From an archaeon (GTDB lineage: Archaea; Methanobacteriota; Methanobacteria; Methanobacteriales; Methanobacteriaceae), in assembly GCA_024409145.1 (NCBI GenBank), contig JAKSUF010000025.1, forward strand, positions 1-11,863: a DNA stretch of 11,863 nt, read 5' to 3'. The translations under genes were made by a program, and so were the position numbers. Under the pieces are notes generated by a model. The model was not told the DNA's origin and did no database searches. It saw only the letters and a list, made by a program, of their open reading frames with translations. This document shows positions 1 through 7,423 of the stretch, in pieces (positions within the stretch are counted from its first letter, which is position 1; every line of letters starts with the position of its first letter).

Positions 1-21
1 TAATAAAATAAAAATTAAAAT
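1..21 (-). terminator. T-rich terminator-like tract after the minus-strand transferase gene
   Basis: Read on the minus strand, the stop codon TAG is followed at once by an almost pure T/A stretch with runs of four or five T. Archaeal RNA polymerase commonly stops at such oligo-T tracts without a hairpin. The whole region is AT-rich, so specificity is low, and the tract is cut by the window edge. Confidence 0.4.
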
Positions 22-2661
22 CTAATGATTCAATATCCAATCATAACATCGTTTACAGTTATTTTTATCAGTATATTTGAAGAAATTATCCACCCTTTCC
101 TTATATTTATCTTCCATTTGACAATTATCTTCTAAGTAATTTATTATTTTATCTATAAGCTCATCCTCAGATTTAATTACATCACCAAAACCCATAGTAT
201 CATAATCAAAATAACCATTATCAGAATCAAAGTGATAATCCTTAGCATATTGATAATAAATAACTGGTTTTTTAAGATATGAAAAATCAAAGAAAACAGA
301 AGAATAATCTGTAATTAATAAACTAGATTCATTAAATATTTCTTGATATTTCTTTTTATCTGAATCAATAGTAATATACTCATTTTTGTCAAATAAATCT
401 ATAAATTCATATAATCTAGGATGTACTTTAAATAATATTTCATATCCCTTCTCTTGAGCTATTGTAATTAGTTTAGAATTATTTATTAAGTTATTCCATC
501 TTAAAAAATACTCTGATTTTAAAAGATCATCAGAGGTTTTAAAATAATTTCTCCATGAAGGCATTATAACTATTTGTTTTTTATAATGTTTATTATCTAA
601 GTTATCATAACGTGGAAATCCTAAAGTTTTGATAATATCAACATCATAATTATATCCTTCATCTAAAAATGAATCACTTTCCAAATCTGAAGAAGCAACA
701 ATAAGAGATAAATTCATATTATACTTCTTAAGCCAATAAGAAACATTATCTTTAGTAATACCATGTTGTAAAAAATACTTTCTCAAAGTAACAAACCCAC
801 AAATTCTCCGATTCTTAAAAAAAGGATTTACAATCCAATCATCTGGATGAGAAGATATAATTTTACTTGCAAAAAGATAAAGGAATTTATGTTTAATAGA
901 TCCAAATGCTATAACATTTTTATTAATTTTTTTAAGTCTATTAAAATCAACAGAGGTTTTATTTAAAATAAAATATTTTCTGATATTATCATCTTTTTTA
1001 ACACTATACTTAAACAAATGTTCTGCATTATCATCAGCTAAATCTTGTCTATCCATAAATAACCAAATATTATTTTTAATAAATGGATAAGAGAATAGAT
1101 AAATTAAAATATAAAAAGCCATTGATAAACTTTTAGTATCTGCAGAAAGAACTTTTAGAATAGACTTTAAAGATAATTTAAATAATTTAGAATAAGAATA
1201 ATTTAAGATATAAAACCTATTATTATCAAAAATTATAATCTTAGAATCTTTAACAAAATAGTTAACTAGTTCATTAATATTACAATGCCATTGAAATTTA
1301 AGGTTAGGTCTTAAAACAACTCGTTTATCCTCTTCATTATAAATTATTTTGAGAGAAATACTACCTATATTTTTATCAGAACATGGAATCTTTAAATCAA
1401 AATTATAAACAAATTTCCAATCTACAGATAAAAATTTCCTCGGAGAACTACGTTTATCATCTAAATATTTAGTAGCTTTTCCTTCAAAAACTTCTTTAAC
1501 TCCATTAGACTTTTTTTCTGCAATAACTTGAAGATATTTATCATCACAAACACTAACGAAAGAACCTGAAATATTTAAAAAATCATTATTTAACTCAACA
1601 AAATCTAAATGGATTTTATGATATTCTAAACGATTAATATTATATTCACCAGATTTTAAATGAACTTTATGTTTTTTAGGATTTATTATAGTATGAAAAT
1701 CATTTCGTTTTTTATATATTAAAAAATTTTTAGCTTCTTTAAATACAGATTTATGTTTAATGATTACATCATCACCAATATAATTTAATATATTCATAAA
1801 CCAATCCCAAAATTCTTTAGTCTCAGATTTATCAAAAGAATTAGGTAATTCTGGGATTTTAACTAACCATTGTAAACCATAACAAATAACAGATTGAATA
1901 AATCTAGGAACAGAATCATACATCTCAAGAGAGTAATCTAAAAGAAATTTTAAATATTGAAGTTTGGATTTAAAAAATTTTTCATCGTTTATAACATCTA
2001 AGGTAGAATTTTTTGAAAATCTCTTCCTATATAAATAGTGAGCCTTTTTATCATAACCAATTAGACCATATTTTCTAGTTTCAAGTAATATTTTATTAAT
2101 AAATAAAACATCTTCCCCATTAATTAAATCCTCATTAAATTCACGATTTTTAATAGATTCCTTCTTTATAAATGAAGAAGCTGCAGATAACTGAATATCA
2201 AAAATATCATTATTTAAATTAACAATTTTATTATCCGAATCAAATTTATTATTTAATGGATGATTACCCTCTAAACGATCAAAGAATAATATAGGAATTG
2301 AAATCAAGTCAATATCATCATGTGTTTTAAAAAGATTATATACTTCCTTTAAAGTATCTTTAGAAAATTTATCATCAGGGTCTAAAAAATTAACATATTG
2401 TCCTTCAACATGCTTTAATCCCAAATTACGTGCACTAGATATGCCTCCATTTTCTTTAGATAAAACACGGATATTATTAGGATAATCATATTGATATTTT
2501 AAAGCAATATCTTTAGAACTATCTGTACTTCCATCATCAACTAATATAAGTTGGACTTTATTAAAATCTAAAGTTTGACTAATTACAGATTCAATAGCTT
2601 CTTCAATATACTCTTCAACATTATAAACAGGCATGACAATTGAAAAAATAAAATTAGACAT
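22..2661 (-). CDS. Bifunctional family 2 glycosyltransferase / CDP-glycerol glycerophosphotransferase (TagB/TagF-like)
   Basis: This 879-residue protein has three recognisable parts. Residues about 5-220 are a GT-A family 2 glycosyltransferase with an intact donor site: DDGSTD at 42-47, DPDD at 94-97 and GEDVLF at 182-187. Residues about 330-460 look beta-rich, resembling the accessory region found before many bacterial TagF-type domains. Residues about 530-870 are a glycerophosphotransferase module with QHG at 632-634 (usually WHG), GFPRYD at 681-686, PSWR at 701-704, HP at 747-748, TDYSSVFFDF at 784-793 and KKPVIYYQ at 797-804. In this family the conserved histidines act in transfer of glycerol phosphate from CDP-glycerol. 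One hydrophobic stretch near 512-532 could dip into the membrane; otherwise it is probably cytosolic or peripheral. The ATG start is supported by a strong GGGAGG. The protein probably adds both a sugar and a glycerol phosphate (or related polyol phosphate) to a surface glycan. Acceptor and exact donor cannot be read from sequence. Confidence 0.88.
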   Translation of the reverse strand: MSNFIFSIVMPVYNVEEYIEEAIESVISQTLDFNKVQLILVDDGSTDSSKDIALKYQYDYPNNIRVLSKENGGISSARNLGLKHVEGQYVNFLDPDDKFSKDTLKEVYNLFKTHDDIDLISIPILFFDRLEGNHPLNNKFDSDNKIVNLNNDIFDIQLSAASSFIKKESIKNREFNEDLINGEDVLFINKILLETRKYGLIGYDKKAHYLYRKRFSKNSTLDVINDEKFFKSKLQYLKFLLDYSLEMYDSVPRFIQSVICYGLQWLVKIPELPNSFDKSETKEFWDWFMNILNYIGDDVIIKHKSVFKEAKNFLIYKKRNDFHTIINPKKHKVHLKSGEYNINRLEYHKIHLDFVELNNDFLNISGSFVSVCDDKYLQVIAEKKSNGVKEVFEGKATKYLDDKRSSPRKFLSVDWKFVYNFDLKIPCSDKNIGSISLKIIYNEEDKRVVLRPNLKFQWHCNINELVNYFVKDSKIIIFDNNRFYILNYSYSKLFKLSLKSILKVLSADTKSLSMAFYILIYLFSYPFIKNNIWLFMDRQDLADDNAEHLFKYSVKKDDNIRKYFILNKTSVDFNRLKKINKNVIAFGSIKHKFLYLFASKIISSHPDDWIVNPFFKNRRICGFVTLRKYFLQHGITKDNVSYWLKKYNMNLSLIVASSDLESDSFLDEGYNYDVDIIKTLGFPRYDNLDNKHYKKQIVIMPSWRNYFKTSDDLLKSEYFLRWNNLINNSKLITIAQEKGYEILFKVHPRLYEFIDLFDKNEYITIDSDKKKYQEIFNESSLLITDYSSVFFDFSYLKKPVIYYQYAKDYHFDSDNGYFDYDTMGFGDVIKSEDELIDKIINYLEDNCQMEDKYKERVDNFFKYTDKNNCKRCYDWILNH

Positions 2662-2668
2662 AATAATT

Positions 2669-2674
2669 CCTCCC
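2669..2674 (-). promoter_or_regulatory. Strong Shine-Dalgarno site fixing the start of the 879-aa transferase
   Basis: The minus strand reads GGGAGG seven bases before the ATG at 2661-2659. It is the strongest ribosome binding site in the window and makes this start secure. Confidence 0.8.
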
Positions 2675-2797
2675 TAAGCATTTATCTAAAGCATAATAAT
2701 GTTATATTAAATTATATCTTATTATATATAATTATTAATTAAAATAATTTATCAGGTACATTTATTTTTTATAAAACAATCATCAATATCAATAAGC

Positions 2798-2824
2798 AGT
2801 AGTTAACAATCTATAAATACTACT
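2798..2824. repeat. Short inverted repeat (6-bp arms, 15-bp spacer) in the divergent gap
   Basis: AGTAGT at 2798-2803 is mirrored by ACTACT at 2819-2824. This is one of the few non-low-complexity patches in the gap and sits upstream of the candidate purE TATA box, so it could be an operator. Arms this short could occur by chance. Confidence 0.2.
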
Positions 2825-2916
2825 CGTTTAACCTCAATATATTATTAATATTTAATTATAAATAAATAATAGAATTAATATAAATAATATATTATATAAG
2901 ATATGGAGAATCAAAA

Positions 2917-3921
2917 ATGATCCCTAAAGTAATGATAATTCTTGGAAGTGCTTCTGATAAAGATATAGCTTTAAAATCAATTAAAATATTAGAAAAACTT
3001 CAGATTCCTTATTCAATCAAAGTTGCATCTGCACATAGGACCCATGATAAAGTCAAACATCTCATTATAGATGCAACAAATCAAGGTGTAGAAGTATTTA
3101 TAGGAATTGCTGGACTTGCAGCACACTTACCTGGAGCAATAGCAGCATATACCCACAGACCTGTGATAGGTGTCCCAGTAAAAGGTGCTATAGAAGGTCT
3201 TGATTCATTATATTCATGTGCACAAATGCCATTCCCAACTCCGGTCTTAACTGTTGGAGTTGGCCGTGGCGATAATGCTGCAATTCTCGCAGGAGAAATA
3301 ATTGCAAGTCATGATGAAAAAATTGCATCAAATATTTCAAAACTTAGAGTTGAGTATCAAGAAAAAGTTGAAAAAGGCGAAGAAGAACTTCTTAAAGATT
3401 TAGATGGAGAATATCTCCAAAAAGATTTCTTAACTGATAGAAATTATGAAAAAGTTAAATTTGAAGAAGCAGATGATACTCCAGATGTTATGATTCTTGC
3501 TGGAAGTTATTCTGATATGGAAATAGCTAAAGAAGCAGCTATTTTACTTGAAAGAATGGAAGTTAATTATAAACTTGATTATATTTCACCAATTAGACAT
3601 GCAAGAGACTTTGAAGCATATATGAGTAAAAGAGCTAATACTAAAATATTTATAGCTATTAGCGGATTATCTGCACTTGTAGCAGGGTCTGTCGTTGCTT
3701 TAAGTGAAAAACCAGTAATTGGTGTTCCATGTTCTAATAAATTAAATGGTCAAGATGCATTACTTACTATGGCGAATATGCCTCCAGGAGTACCAATTGG
3801 AACTGTTGGAATTGATAATGGTAGAAACGCAGCAATATCCGCTGCAGAAATACTTGCAATCTCAGATGAAAAAATAGAAACTAATTTAAAATGGATTAAA
3901 AATAAAACAGCAGACTTATAA
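2917..3921 (+). CDS. purE: Tandem PurE: N5-carboxyaminoimidazole ribonucleotide mutase with a degenerate second PurE half
   Basis: The protein is 334 residues, about twice the usual 160-170 of PurE, and contains two PurE-like domains. The first (about 3-132) has GSASD at 10-14, SAHRTH at 38-43 with the catalytic-type histidine H40, AGLAAHLPG at 65-73 and QMP at 103-105. The second (about 190-316) keeps GSYSD at 196-200 but reads SPIRHA at 224-229 where SAHRTP is expected, and SGLSALVAG at 249-257 where AGxAAHLPG is expected. PurE moves a carboxyl group in de novo purine synthesis, giving 4-carboxy-AIR in the cytosol. The active domain is therefore probably the first, with the second structural, regulatory or altered. 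A double-length PurE is, to my knowledge, usual for Methanobacteriales. The charged linker is about 135-188. The start follows GGAG at 2905-2908. It may be co-transcribed with the decarboxylase 44 bp downstream. Confidence 0.93.
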   Translation: MIPKVMIILGSASDKDIALKSIKILEKLQIPYSIKVASAHRTHDKVKHLIIDATNQGVEVFIGIAGLAAHLPGAIAAYTHRPVIGVPVKGAIEGLDSLYSCAQMPFPTPVLTVGVGRGDNAAILAGEIIASHDEKIASNISKLRVEYQEKVEKGEEELLKDLDGEYLQKDFLTDRNYEKVKFEEADDTPDVMILAGSYSDMEIAKEAAILLERMEVNYKLDYISPIRHARDFEAYMSKRANTKIFIAISGLSALVAGSVVALSEKPVIGVPCSNKLNGQDALLTMANMPPGVPIGTVGIDNGRNAAISAAEILAISDEKIETNLKWIKNKTADL

Positions 3922-3956
3922 TAATTAAAATTCCACTATATAGAACATGATGAAAA

Positions 3957-3960
3957 GGTG
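3957..3960 (+). promoter_or_regulatory. GGTG ribosome binding site of the UbiD-family gene
   Basis: GGTG lies five bases before the ATG at 3966, matching the GGTGA-type sites used elsewhere in the window. The 44-bp gap after purE has no clear T-tract, which fits read-through from purE. Confidence 0.6.
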
Positions 3961-3965
3961 TAAAA

Positions 3966-5222
3966 ATGAAAGATTTAAAAGTTATTCAAATTGATGATGA
4001 GATAAGTACTGAATATGAAGCTGCAAAAGTACTTAGAGAATATCCTAAGGATACTGTAATGTTAACTAATTTAAAAGGATTTGACATACCAGTTGTATCT
4101 GGAATATGTAATACTAGAGAAAAAATAGCAAAATCATTAAATTGTGAAGTTAGTGAAATAACTGCTAAAGTAATTGATGGAATGAACAATCCTCAAAAAG
4201 TAAGTAATTTTATTGATTTAAAAGACGAATACACTAGTAAAAGAGCAAATCTTGAAAAAATTCCTATTTTAACCCATTACAAACGTGATGGTGGTGCATA
4301 TATAACTGCAGGTGTTGTTTTTGCACGTGACCCGGAAACTGGAGTACAAAATGCATCAATTCATAGAATGATGGTTATTGATAAAAATCATTTAGCTATT
4401 CGTTTAGTACCAAGAAACTTATACACCTACTTTAAAAAAGCAGAAGAAATGAAAAAAGATTTAGATATAGCAATAGCTATTGGAATGGATCCTTCCACTT
4501 TACTTGCAAGTACTACCTCAATACCAATTGATGCAGATGAAATGGAAGTAGCTAATGCTTTTAAAGATGGAGAACTTACTTTAGTAAATTGTAATCATGG
4601 TTTAAAAGTACCAGATGCGGATATTATATTAGAAGGTAAATTATTAGCTGGAGAAAGAGCTAAAGAAGGACCATTTGTAGATTTAACTGACACTTATGAT
4701 TTAATACGTGACGAACCAGTTATAAAATTAAGTAAAATGCACTTTAAAGAAAATGCAATGTATCATGCAATTTTACCAGCAGGATTTGAACACAAATTAT
4801 TACAAGGCCTTCCACAAGAACCAAGAATATTTAATGCAGTTAAAAATACTGTCCCAACATTACAAAATGTTGTTTTAACTGAAGGAGGTTGTTGTTGGTT
4901 ACATGCAGCAGTTTCAATTAAAAAACAAACCCAAGGTGATGGTAAAAACGTTATTATGGCTGCACTTGCTGCACATCCATCTTTAAAACATGTTGTAGTT
5001 GTAGATGAAGATGTTGATATTTTTGATCCACAAGATATTGAATATGCAATAGCTACAAGAGTTAAAGGTGACGAGGATATCATCATAATACCTAAAGCAA
5101 GAGGTTCCTCACTTGATCCTGTTGCATCAGAAACAGATGGAACAACTACAAAAGTAGGAATTGATGCAACCAAATCCATTTTAGAACCACACAAGTTCGA
5201 ACGAGTAAGTTTTAGTGAATAA
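3966..5222 (+). CDS. UbiD-family decarboxylase, candidate anhydromevalonate phosphate decarboxylase
   Basis: This 418-residue protein matches UbiD decarboxylases along its length, though it is shorter than the roughly 490 residues of bacterial UbiD. Family marks are NASIHRM at 129-135 with the likely triad arginine R134, VPDADIILEG at 215-224, EGPFVD at 234-239, a VDEDVDIFD stretch at 346-354, IATR at 362-365 and GSSLDP at 380-385. These enzymes use prenylated FMN supplied by UbiX. The Glu-Arg-Glu/Asp triad appears as E234, R134 and D239, so the second acidic residue is Asp. Methanogens lack ubiquinone. The archaeal homologue shown biochemically in Aeropyrum decarboxylates trans-anhydromevalonate 5-phosphate to isopentenyl phosphate in the archaeal mevalonate pathway, and that is my preferred role here. 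Another aromatic or unsaturated acid substrate cannot be excluded. The glycosyltransferase gene begins 8 bp downstream. Confidence 0.85.
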   Translation: MKDLKVIQIDDEISTEYEAAKVLREYPKDTVMLTNLKGFDIPVVSGICNTREKIAKSLNCEVSEITAKVIDGMNNPQKVSNFIDLKDEYTSKRANLEKIPILTHYKRDGGAYITAGVVFARDPETGVQNASIHRMMVIDKNHLAIRLVPRNLYTYFKKAEEMKKDLDIAIAIGMDPSTLLASTTSIPIDADEMEVANAFKDGELTLVNCNHGLKVPDADIILEGKLLAGERAKEGPFVDLTDTYDLIRDEPVIKLSKMHFKENAMYHAILPAGFEHKLLQGLPQEPRIFNAVKNTVPTLQNVVLTEGGCCWLHAAVSIKKQTQGDGKNVIMAALAAHPSLKHVVVVDEDVDIFDPQDIEYAIATRVKGDEDIIIIPKARGSSLDPVASETDGTTTKVGIDATKSILEPHKFERVSFSE

Positions 5223-5226
5223 GTGA
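5223..5226 (+). promoter_or_regulatory. GTGA ribosome binding site deciding the start of the 381-aa glycosyltransferase
   Basis: GTGA sits directly after the UbiD stop codon and four bases before ATG 5231, the same spacing as GGTGA before the last gene (9591-9595, ATG 9600). This favours 5231 over a second in-frame ATG at 5237, which would have a spacing of ten. Confidence 0.5.
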
Positions 5227-5230
5227 GTAT

Positions 5231-6376
5231 ATGCCTATGTCTATTAAAAATCCAAAAATAAGTGTTATAATTCCAGTATATAACACAGAAAATTACCTTG
5301 AAGAGTGTTTAGATAGTATATTAAATCAAACATTTAAGGAATTTGAAGTAATATGTATAGAAGATAAATCAACCGACAACTCTGCAAATATTTTAAAAGA
5401 TTATGCTGAAAAAGATGAAAGAGTAAAAATAATATTCAATGAAGAGAATATTGGTCAAGCAGAGTCTAGAAATAAAGGAATTGAAGAAGCATGCGGAGAA
5501 TATATATCTTTTATAGATTCCGATGATAAAATAGACTTAGAAGCATATGAAAAATTATATAACTTTTCTAAAGAATCTAATCAGGATTTAATTTTATTTG
5601 ATACTGTAAGATATGGAGATAAAGGAGAAATTTGGCCAAGTACCCTCCATATCAAATCCATCCAAGGGGAAAAAATCGAAAAAACTAATATTTTAAAACA
5701 TGAAGAATTTATTTATGACACAGGTCCATGGAATAAATTAATTAAAACAAGTTTTTTAAAAAATAGTAATATTCGATTTATAAATAAATTATATGAAGAC
5801 CTATTATTTTCTATGGAATTATTCATATCTACTAATTCAGTAGGAGTCTATCCCGAAGTAAAATATTATTGGAGAAAACGTAGAAATAAGCTAAATAAGT
5901 CGGTTACTCAAGACAGAACAAATATTAAGAATATTAAAGATAGACTATTTATAATAAAAGAAATATGGAATTTATTTGATTCCTCAGAAAAATATAAATG
6001 TCTTCTTAATCCATACTATTGTAAATTACTCGATATAGATTTTAGAGTATATATCAACCAAATAGACAAAGGGGATGAAGAATATAGACACTTAATATTA
6101 AATGAAATTAAGCCTATGTTAAAAGAAATTCCTGAAGAAGCCTTTGAATGCTTAAATTCACAGGAAAAACTTAGATATGAACTTTTAATAAAAGAAGATA
6201 TTGAAAATTTAATTTATATAATAGAACAAGAAAAAGAAAATAGAAAATTAGAAAAAAGGAATGAAAAATTAGATAAAAAAAATAAAAAACTAAAAAGAGA
6301 AATAAAAGATATTAAATCAACGAAAGGTTGGTTTAAATATAAAAAAGATAATGTTTATAAAAGATTAGTTAAGTGA
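5231..6376 (+). CDS. Family 2 glycosyltransferase with charged, probably coiled-coil C-terminus
   Basis: The protein has 381 residues. Residues about 9-215 form a GT-A family 2 domain: SVIIPVYN at 11-18, EDKSTD at 44-49 in the nucleotide-binding position, DSDD at 96-99 as the metal-binding DxD motif, and YEDLLF at 188-193 as the ED-type motif carrying the likely catalytic base. All key residues are present, so it should be active with a nucleotide-sugar donor, on the cytosolic side. Residues about 320-365 are packed with Lys and Glu in a helical pattern and likely form a coiled coil, followed by a short STKGWFKYKK tail like the C-termini of other surface-glycan glycosyltransferases. It starts 8 bp after the UbiD gene and ends 5 bp before gpsA, so the three are probably one transcript. 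Sugar and acceptor are unknown. ATG 5237 is an alternative start. Confidence 0.86.
   Translation: MPMSIKNPKISVIIPVYNTENYLEECLDSILNQTFKEFEVICIEDKSTDNSANILKDYAEKDERVKIIFNEENIGQAESRNKGIEEACGEYISFIDSDDKIDLEAYEKLYNFSKESNQDLILFDTVRYGDKGEIWPSTLHIKSIQGEKIEKTNILKHEEFIYDTGPWNKLIKTSFLKNSNIRFINKLYEDLLFSMELFISTNSVGVYPEVKYYWRKRRNKLNKSVTQDRTNIKNIKDRLFIIKEIWNLFDSSEKYKCLLNPYYCKLLDIDFRVYINQIDKGDEEYRHLILNEIKPMLKEIPEEAFECLNSQEKLRYELLIKEDIENLIYIIEQEKENRKLEKRNEKLDKKNKKLKREIKDIKSTKGWFKYKKDNVYKRLVK
6373..6376 (+). promoter_or_regulatory. GTGA Shine-Dalgarno of gpsA, overlapping the upstream stop codon
   Basis: GTGA contains the TGA stop of the glycosyltransferase gene (6374-6376) and lies five bases before ATG 6382. 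The same GTG could be misread as the gpsA start. The overlap suggests translational coupling of the two genes. Confidence 0.6.
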
Positions 6377-6381
6377 TTAAT

Positions 6382-7350
6382 ATGAAGATAGGGGTTATAG
6401 GAGCAGGATCCTTTGGAACTGCAATAAGTCAAACAGTATCTAATAACACTAATGATAATGTTTTATTATATTTAAGAAGAGAAAATTTAGCTGAAGAGAT
6501 AAACCGTACACATATTAATACAGAATATTATCCAAATACAAAGTTAAATGAGAATATAATTGCAACTACTAATCTAAATGACTTAAGTACATGTAAAATT
6601 ATATTTTTATCTATTCCTTCTTCTGCATTTAGGTCTACTCTTAGTCAATTAAAAGAAATAATTAATGAAGATACTATATTAGTTACTACTGCAAAAGGAA
6701 TTGAATATCCTTCACTTAAAACAATGGGAAATTTAATTGAAGAATACTTTGATGACCAATATGTAGCATTATCCGGTCCAAACTTTGCATCTGAAATCAT
6801 TCTTAACTTACCTACTGTTTTTAATATAGCTTCAAAAAATAGAGAAAATTCAGAAAAAGTCAAATCTGTAATCGAAACAAACCAATTTAAAGTAAAAATA
6901 CTTGATGATGTAATTGGACTTGAATTATGTGGAGTTATTAAAAATATTAATGCAATAGCTAATGGTATTTGTGAAGGTATGAACATTAATGAAAATGCAA
7001 GATTTGGAGTTTTAACCAAAGGTTTTACAGACACAGTAAATATCATTGAAGGAGTAGGTGGAAAAGCATCTACAGTTAAAGAATACTGCGGATTTGGAGA
7101 TCTTGTATTAACATCAACTTCAACTGAAAGTAGAAATCATACTTTAGGTATGCTTTATGGCCAACGTATAATTGTTGACGAAAAAGCAAGTGGAATTGTT
7201 TTTGAAGGTAAAAACTCAATTATGGCAACTAAATCTATTTGTGAAAAATATAATATAGATAGTCTAATTGTTGATTTTGTTTATGATGTAATAGCAAAAC
7301 AAATCCCTCCAAAAATAGCATTTGAGAATCTTTGGAAAAATATAGAATAA
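6382..7350 (+). CDS. gpsA: NAD(P)-dependent glycerol-3-phosphate dehydrogenase GpsA
   Basis: The 322-residue protein, typical length for GpsA, interconverts dihydroxyacetone phosphate and sn-glycerol 3-phosphate. The dinucleotide-binding GAGSFG is at 7-12, followed by IPSSAF at 78-83, TAKG with K105 at 103-106, SGPNFASE at 131-138, IKN with the catalytic-type K187 at 186-188, ENAR at 204-207, GFGDLVLT at 237-244 and SRN at 250-252. All are in the order expected for the family, so the enzyme should be active in the cytosol. A GTG at 6373 would add three residues, but it is part of the ribosome binding site; ATG 6382 puts the GxGxxG motif at the usual distance from the N-terminus. Archaeal lipids use sn-glycerol 1-phosphate from an unrelated enzyme, so this product needs another use. 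Its neighbours suggest CDP-glycerol formation. A glycerol metabolic role is the alternative. Confidence 0.94.
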   Translation: MKIGVIGAGSFGTAISQTVSNNTNDNVLLYLRRENLAEEINRTHINTEYYPNTKLNENIIATTNLNDLSTCKIIFLSIPSSAFRSTLSQLKEIINEDTILVTTAKGIEYPSLKTMGNLIEEYFDDQYVALSGPNFASEIILNLPTVFNIASKNRENSEKVKSVIETNQFKVKILDDVIGLELCGVIKNINAIANGICEGMNINENARFGVLTKGFTDTVNIIEGVGGKASTVKEYCGFGDLVLTSTSTESRNHTLGMLYGQRIIVDEKASGIVFEGKNSIMATKSICEKYNIDSLIVDFVYDVIAKQIPPKIAFENLWKNIE

Positions 7351-7364
7351 AAAATATTTAAGAA

Positions 7365-7374
7365 TTTATATATT
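7365..7374 (+). promoter_or_regulatory. Candidate archaeal TATA box for the nucleotidyltransferase gene
   Basis: TTTATATATT matches the archaeal box A well and is preceded by a purine-rich AAGAA that could serve as a TFB recognition element. Transcription would start near 7395-7400 and give a leader of about 85 bases. The 131-bp gap after gpsA fits a new transcription unit, although no clear terminator is visible after gpsA. Confidence 0.45.
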
Positions 7375-7390
7375 AACAAATAATAAATAG

Positions 7391-7423
7391 AATAAAAATA
7401 AAATAAAATAAAAATAAAATAAA
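7391..7423 (+). repeat. AAAAT/AAAAAT short tandem repeat in the leader of the nucleotidyltransferase gene
   Basis: About six units of AAAAT, two of them with an extra A, run without interruption. A second low-complexity patch built from TAA/ATA triplets follows up to the ribosome binding site, and TAGCAATAA occurs twice, at 7425-7433 and 7460-7468. GAGGT at 7470-7474, seven bases before the ATG, is the ribosome binding site. Such a repeat could change length by slippage. Confidence 0.7.

Larger units (their letters stand above)
2662..2916. promoter_or_regulatory. Divergent promoter region between the minus-strand transferase and purE
   Basis: This 255-bp gap separates two divergently read genes and must hold both promoters. 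For the minus strand, a TATA-box-like TATATATAA lies at 2722-2730 and would place transcription start near 2700, leaving a leader of about 40 bases. For purE, TTATAAAT at 2856-2863 would start transcription near 2885; another TATA-like run at 2892-2899 is too close to the start codon unless a short leader is used. GGAG at 2905-2908 is the purE ribosome binding site, eight bases from the ATG. The gap is so AT-rich that each individual box is uncertain. No open reading frame is credible here. Confidence 0.5.

Noticed and set aside
2730..2749. AT-only inverted repeat (AATTATT/AATAATT) in the divergent gap
   Set aside because: Palindromes of A and T are expected by chance at this base composition. 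It is not convincing as an operator or hairpin.
4763..5194. Open frame of 143 codons on the minus strand inside the UbiD gene
   Set aside because: It lies fully antisense to a gene with clear family motifs, has a Ser/Thr/Val-rich shadow composition, and has no ribosome binding site or family likeness.
3966..5222. Naming the UbiD homologue as a ubiquinone synthesis enzyme
   Set aside because: Methanogens do not make ubiquinone, and the archaeal homologues have a demonstrated role in the mevalonate pathway.
6645..7046. Open frame of 133 codons on the minus strand inside gpsA
   Set aside because: It is antisense to conserved GpsA motifs and has no recognisable domain, so it is a shadow frame.
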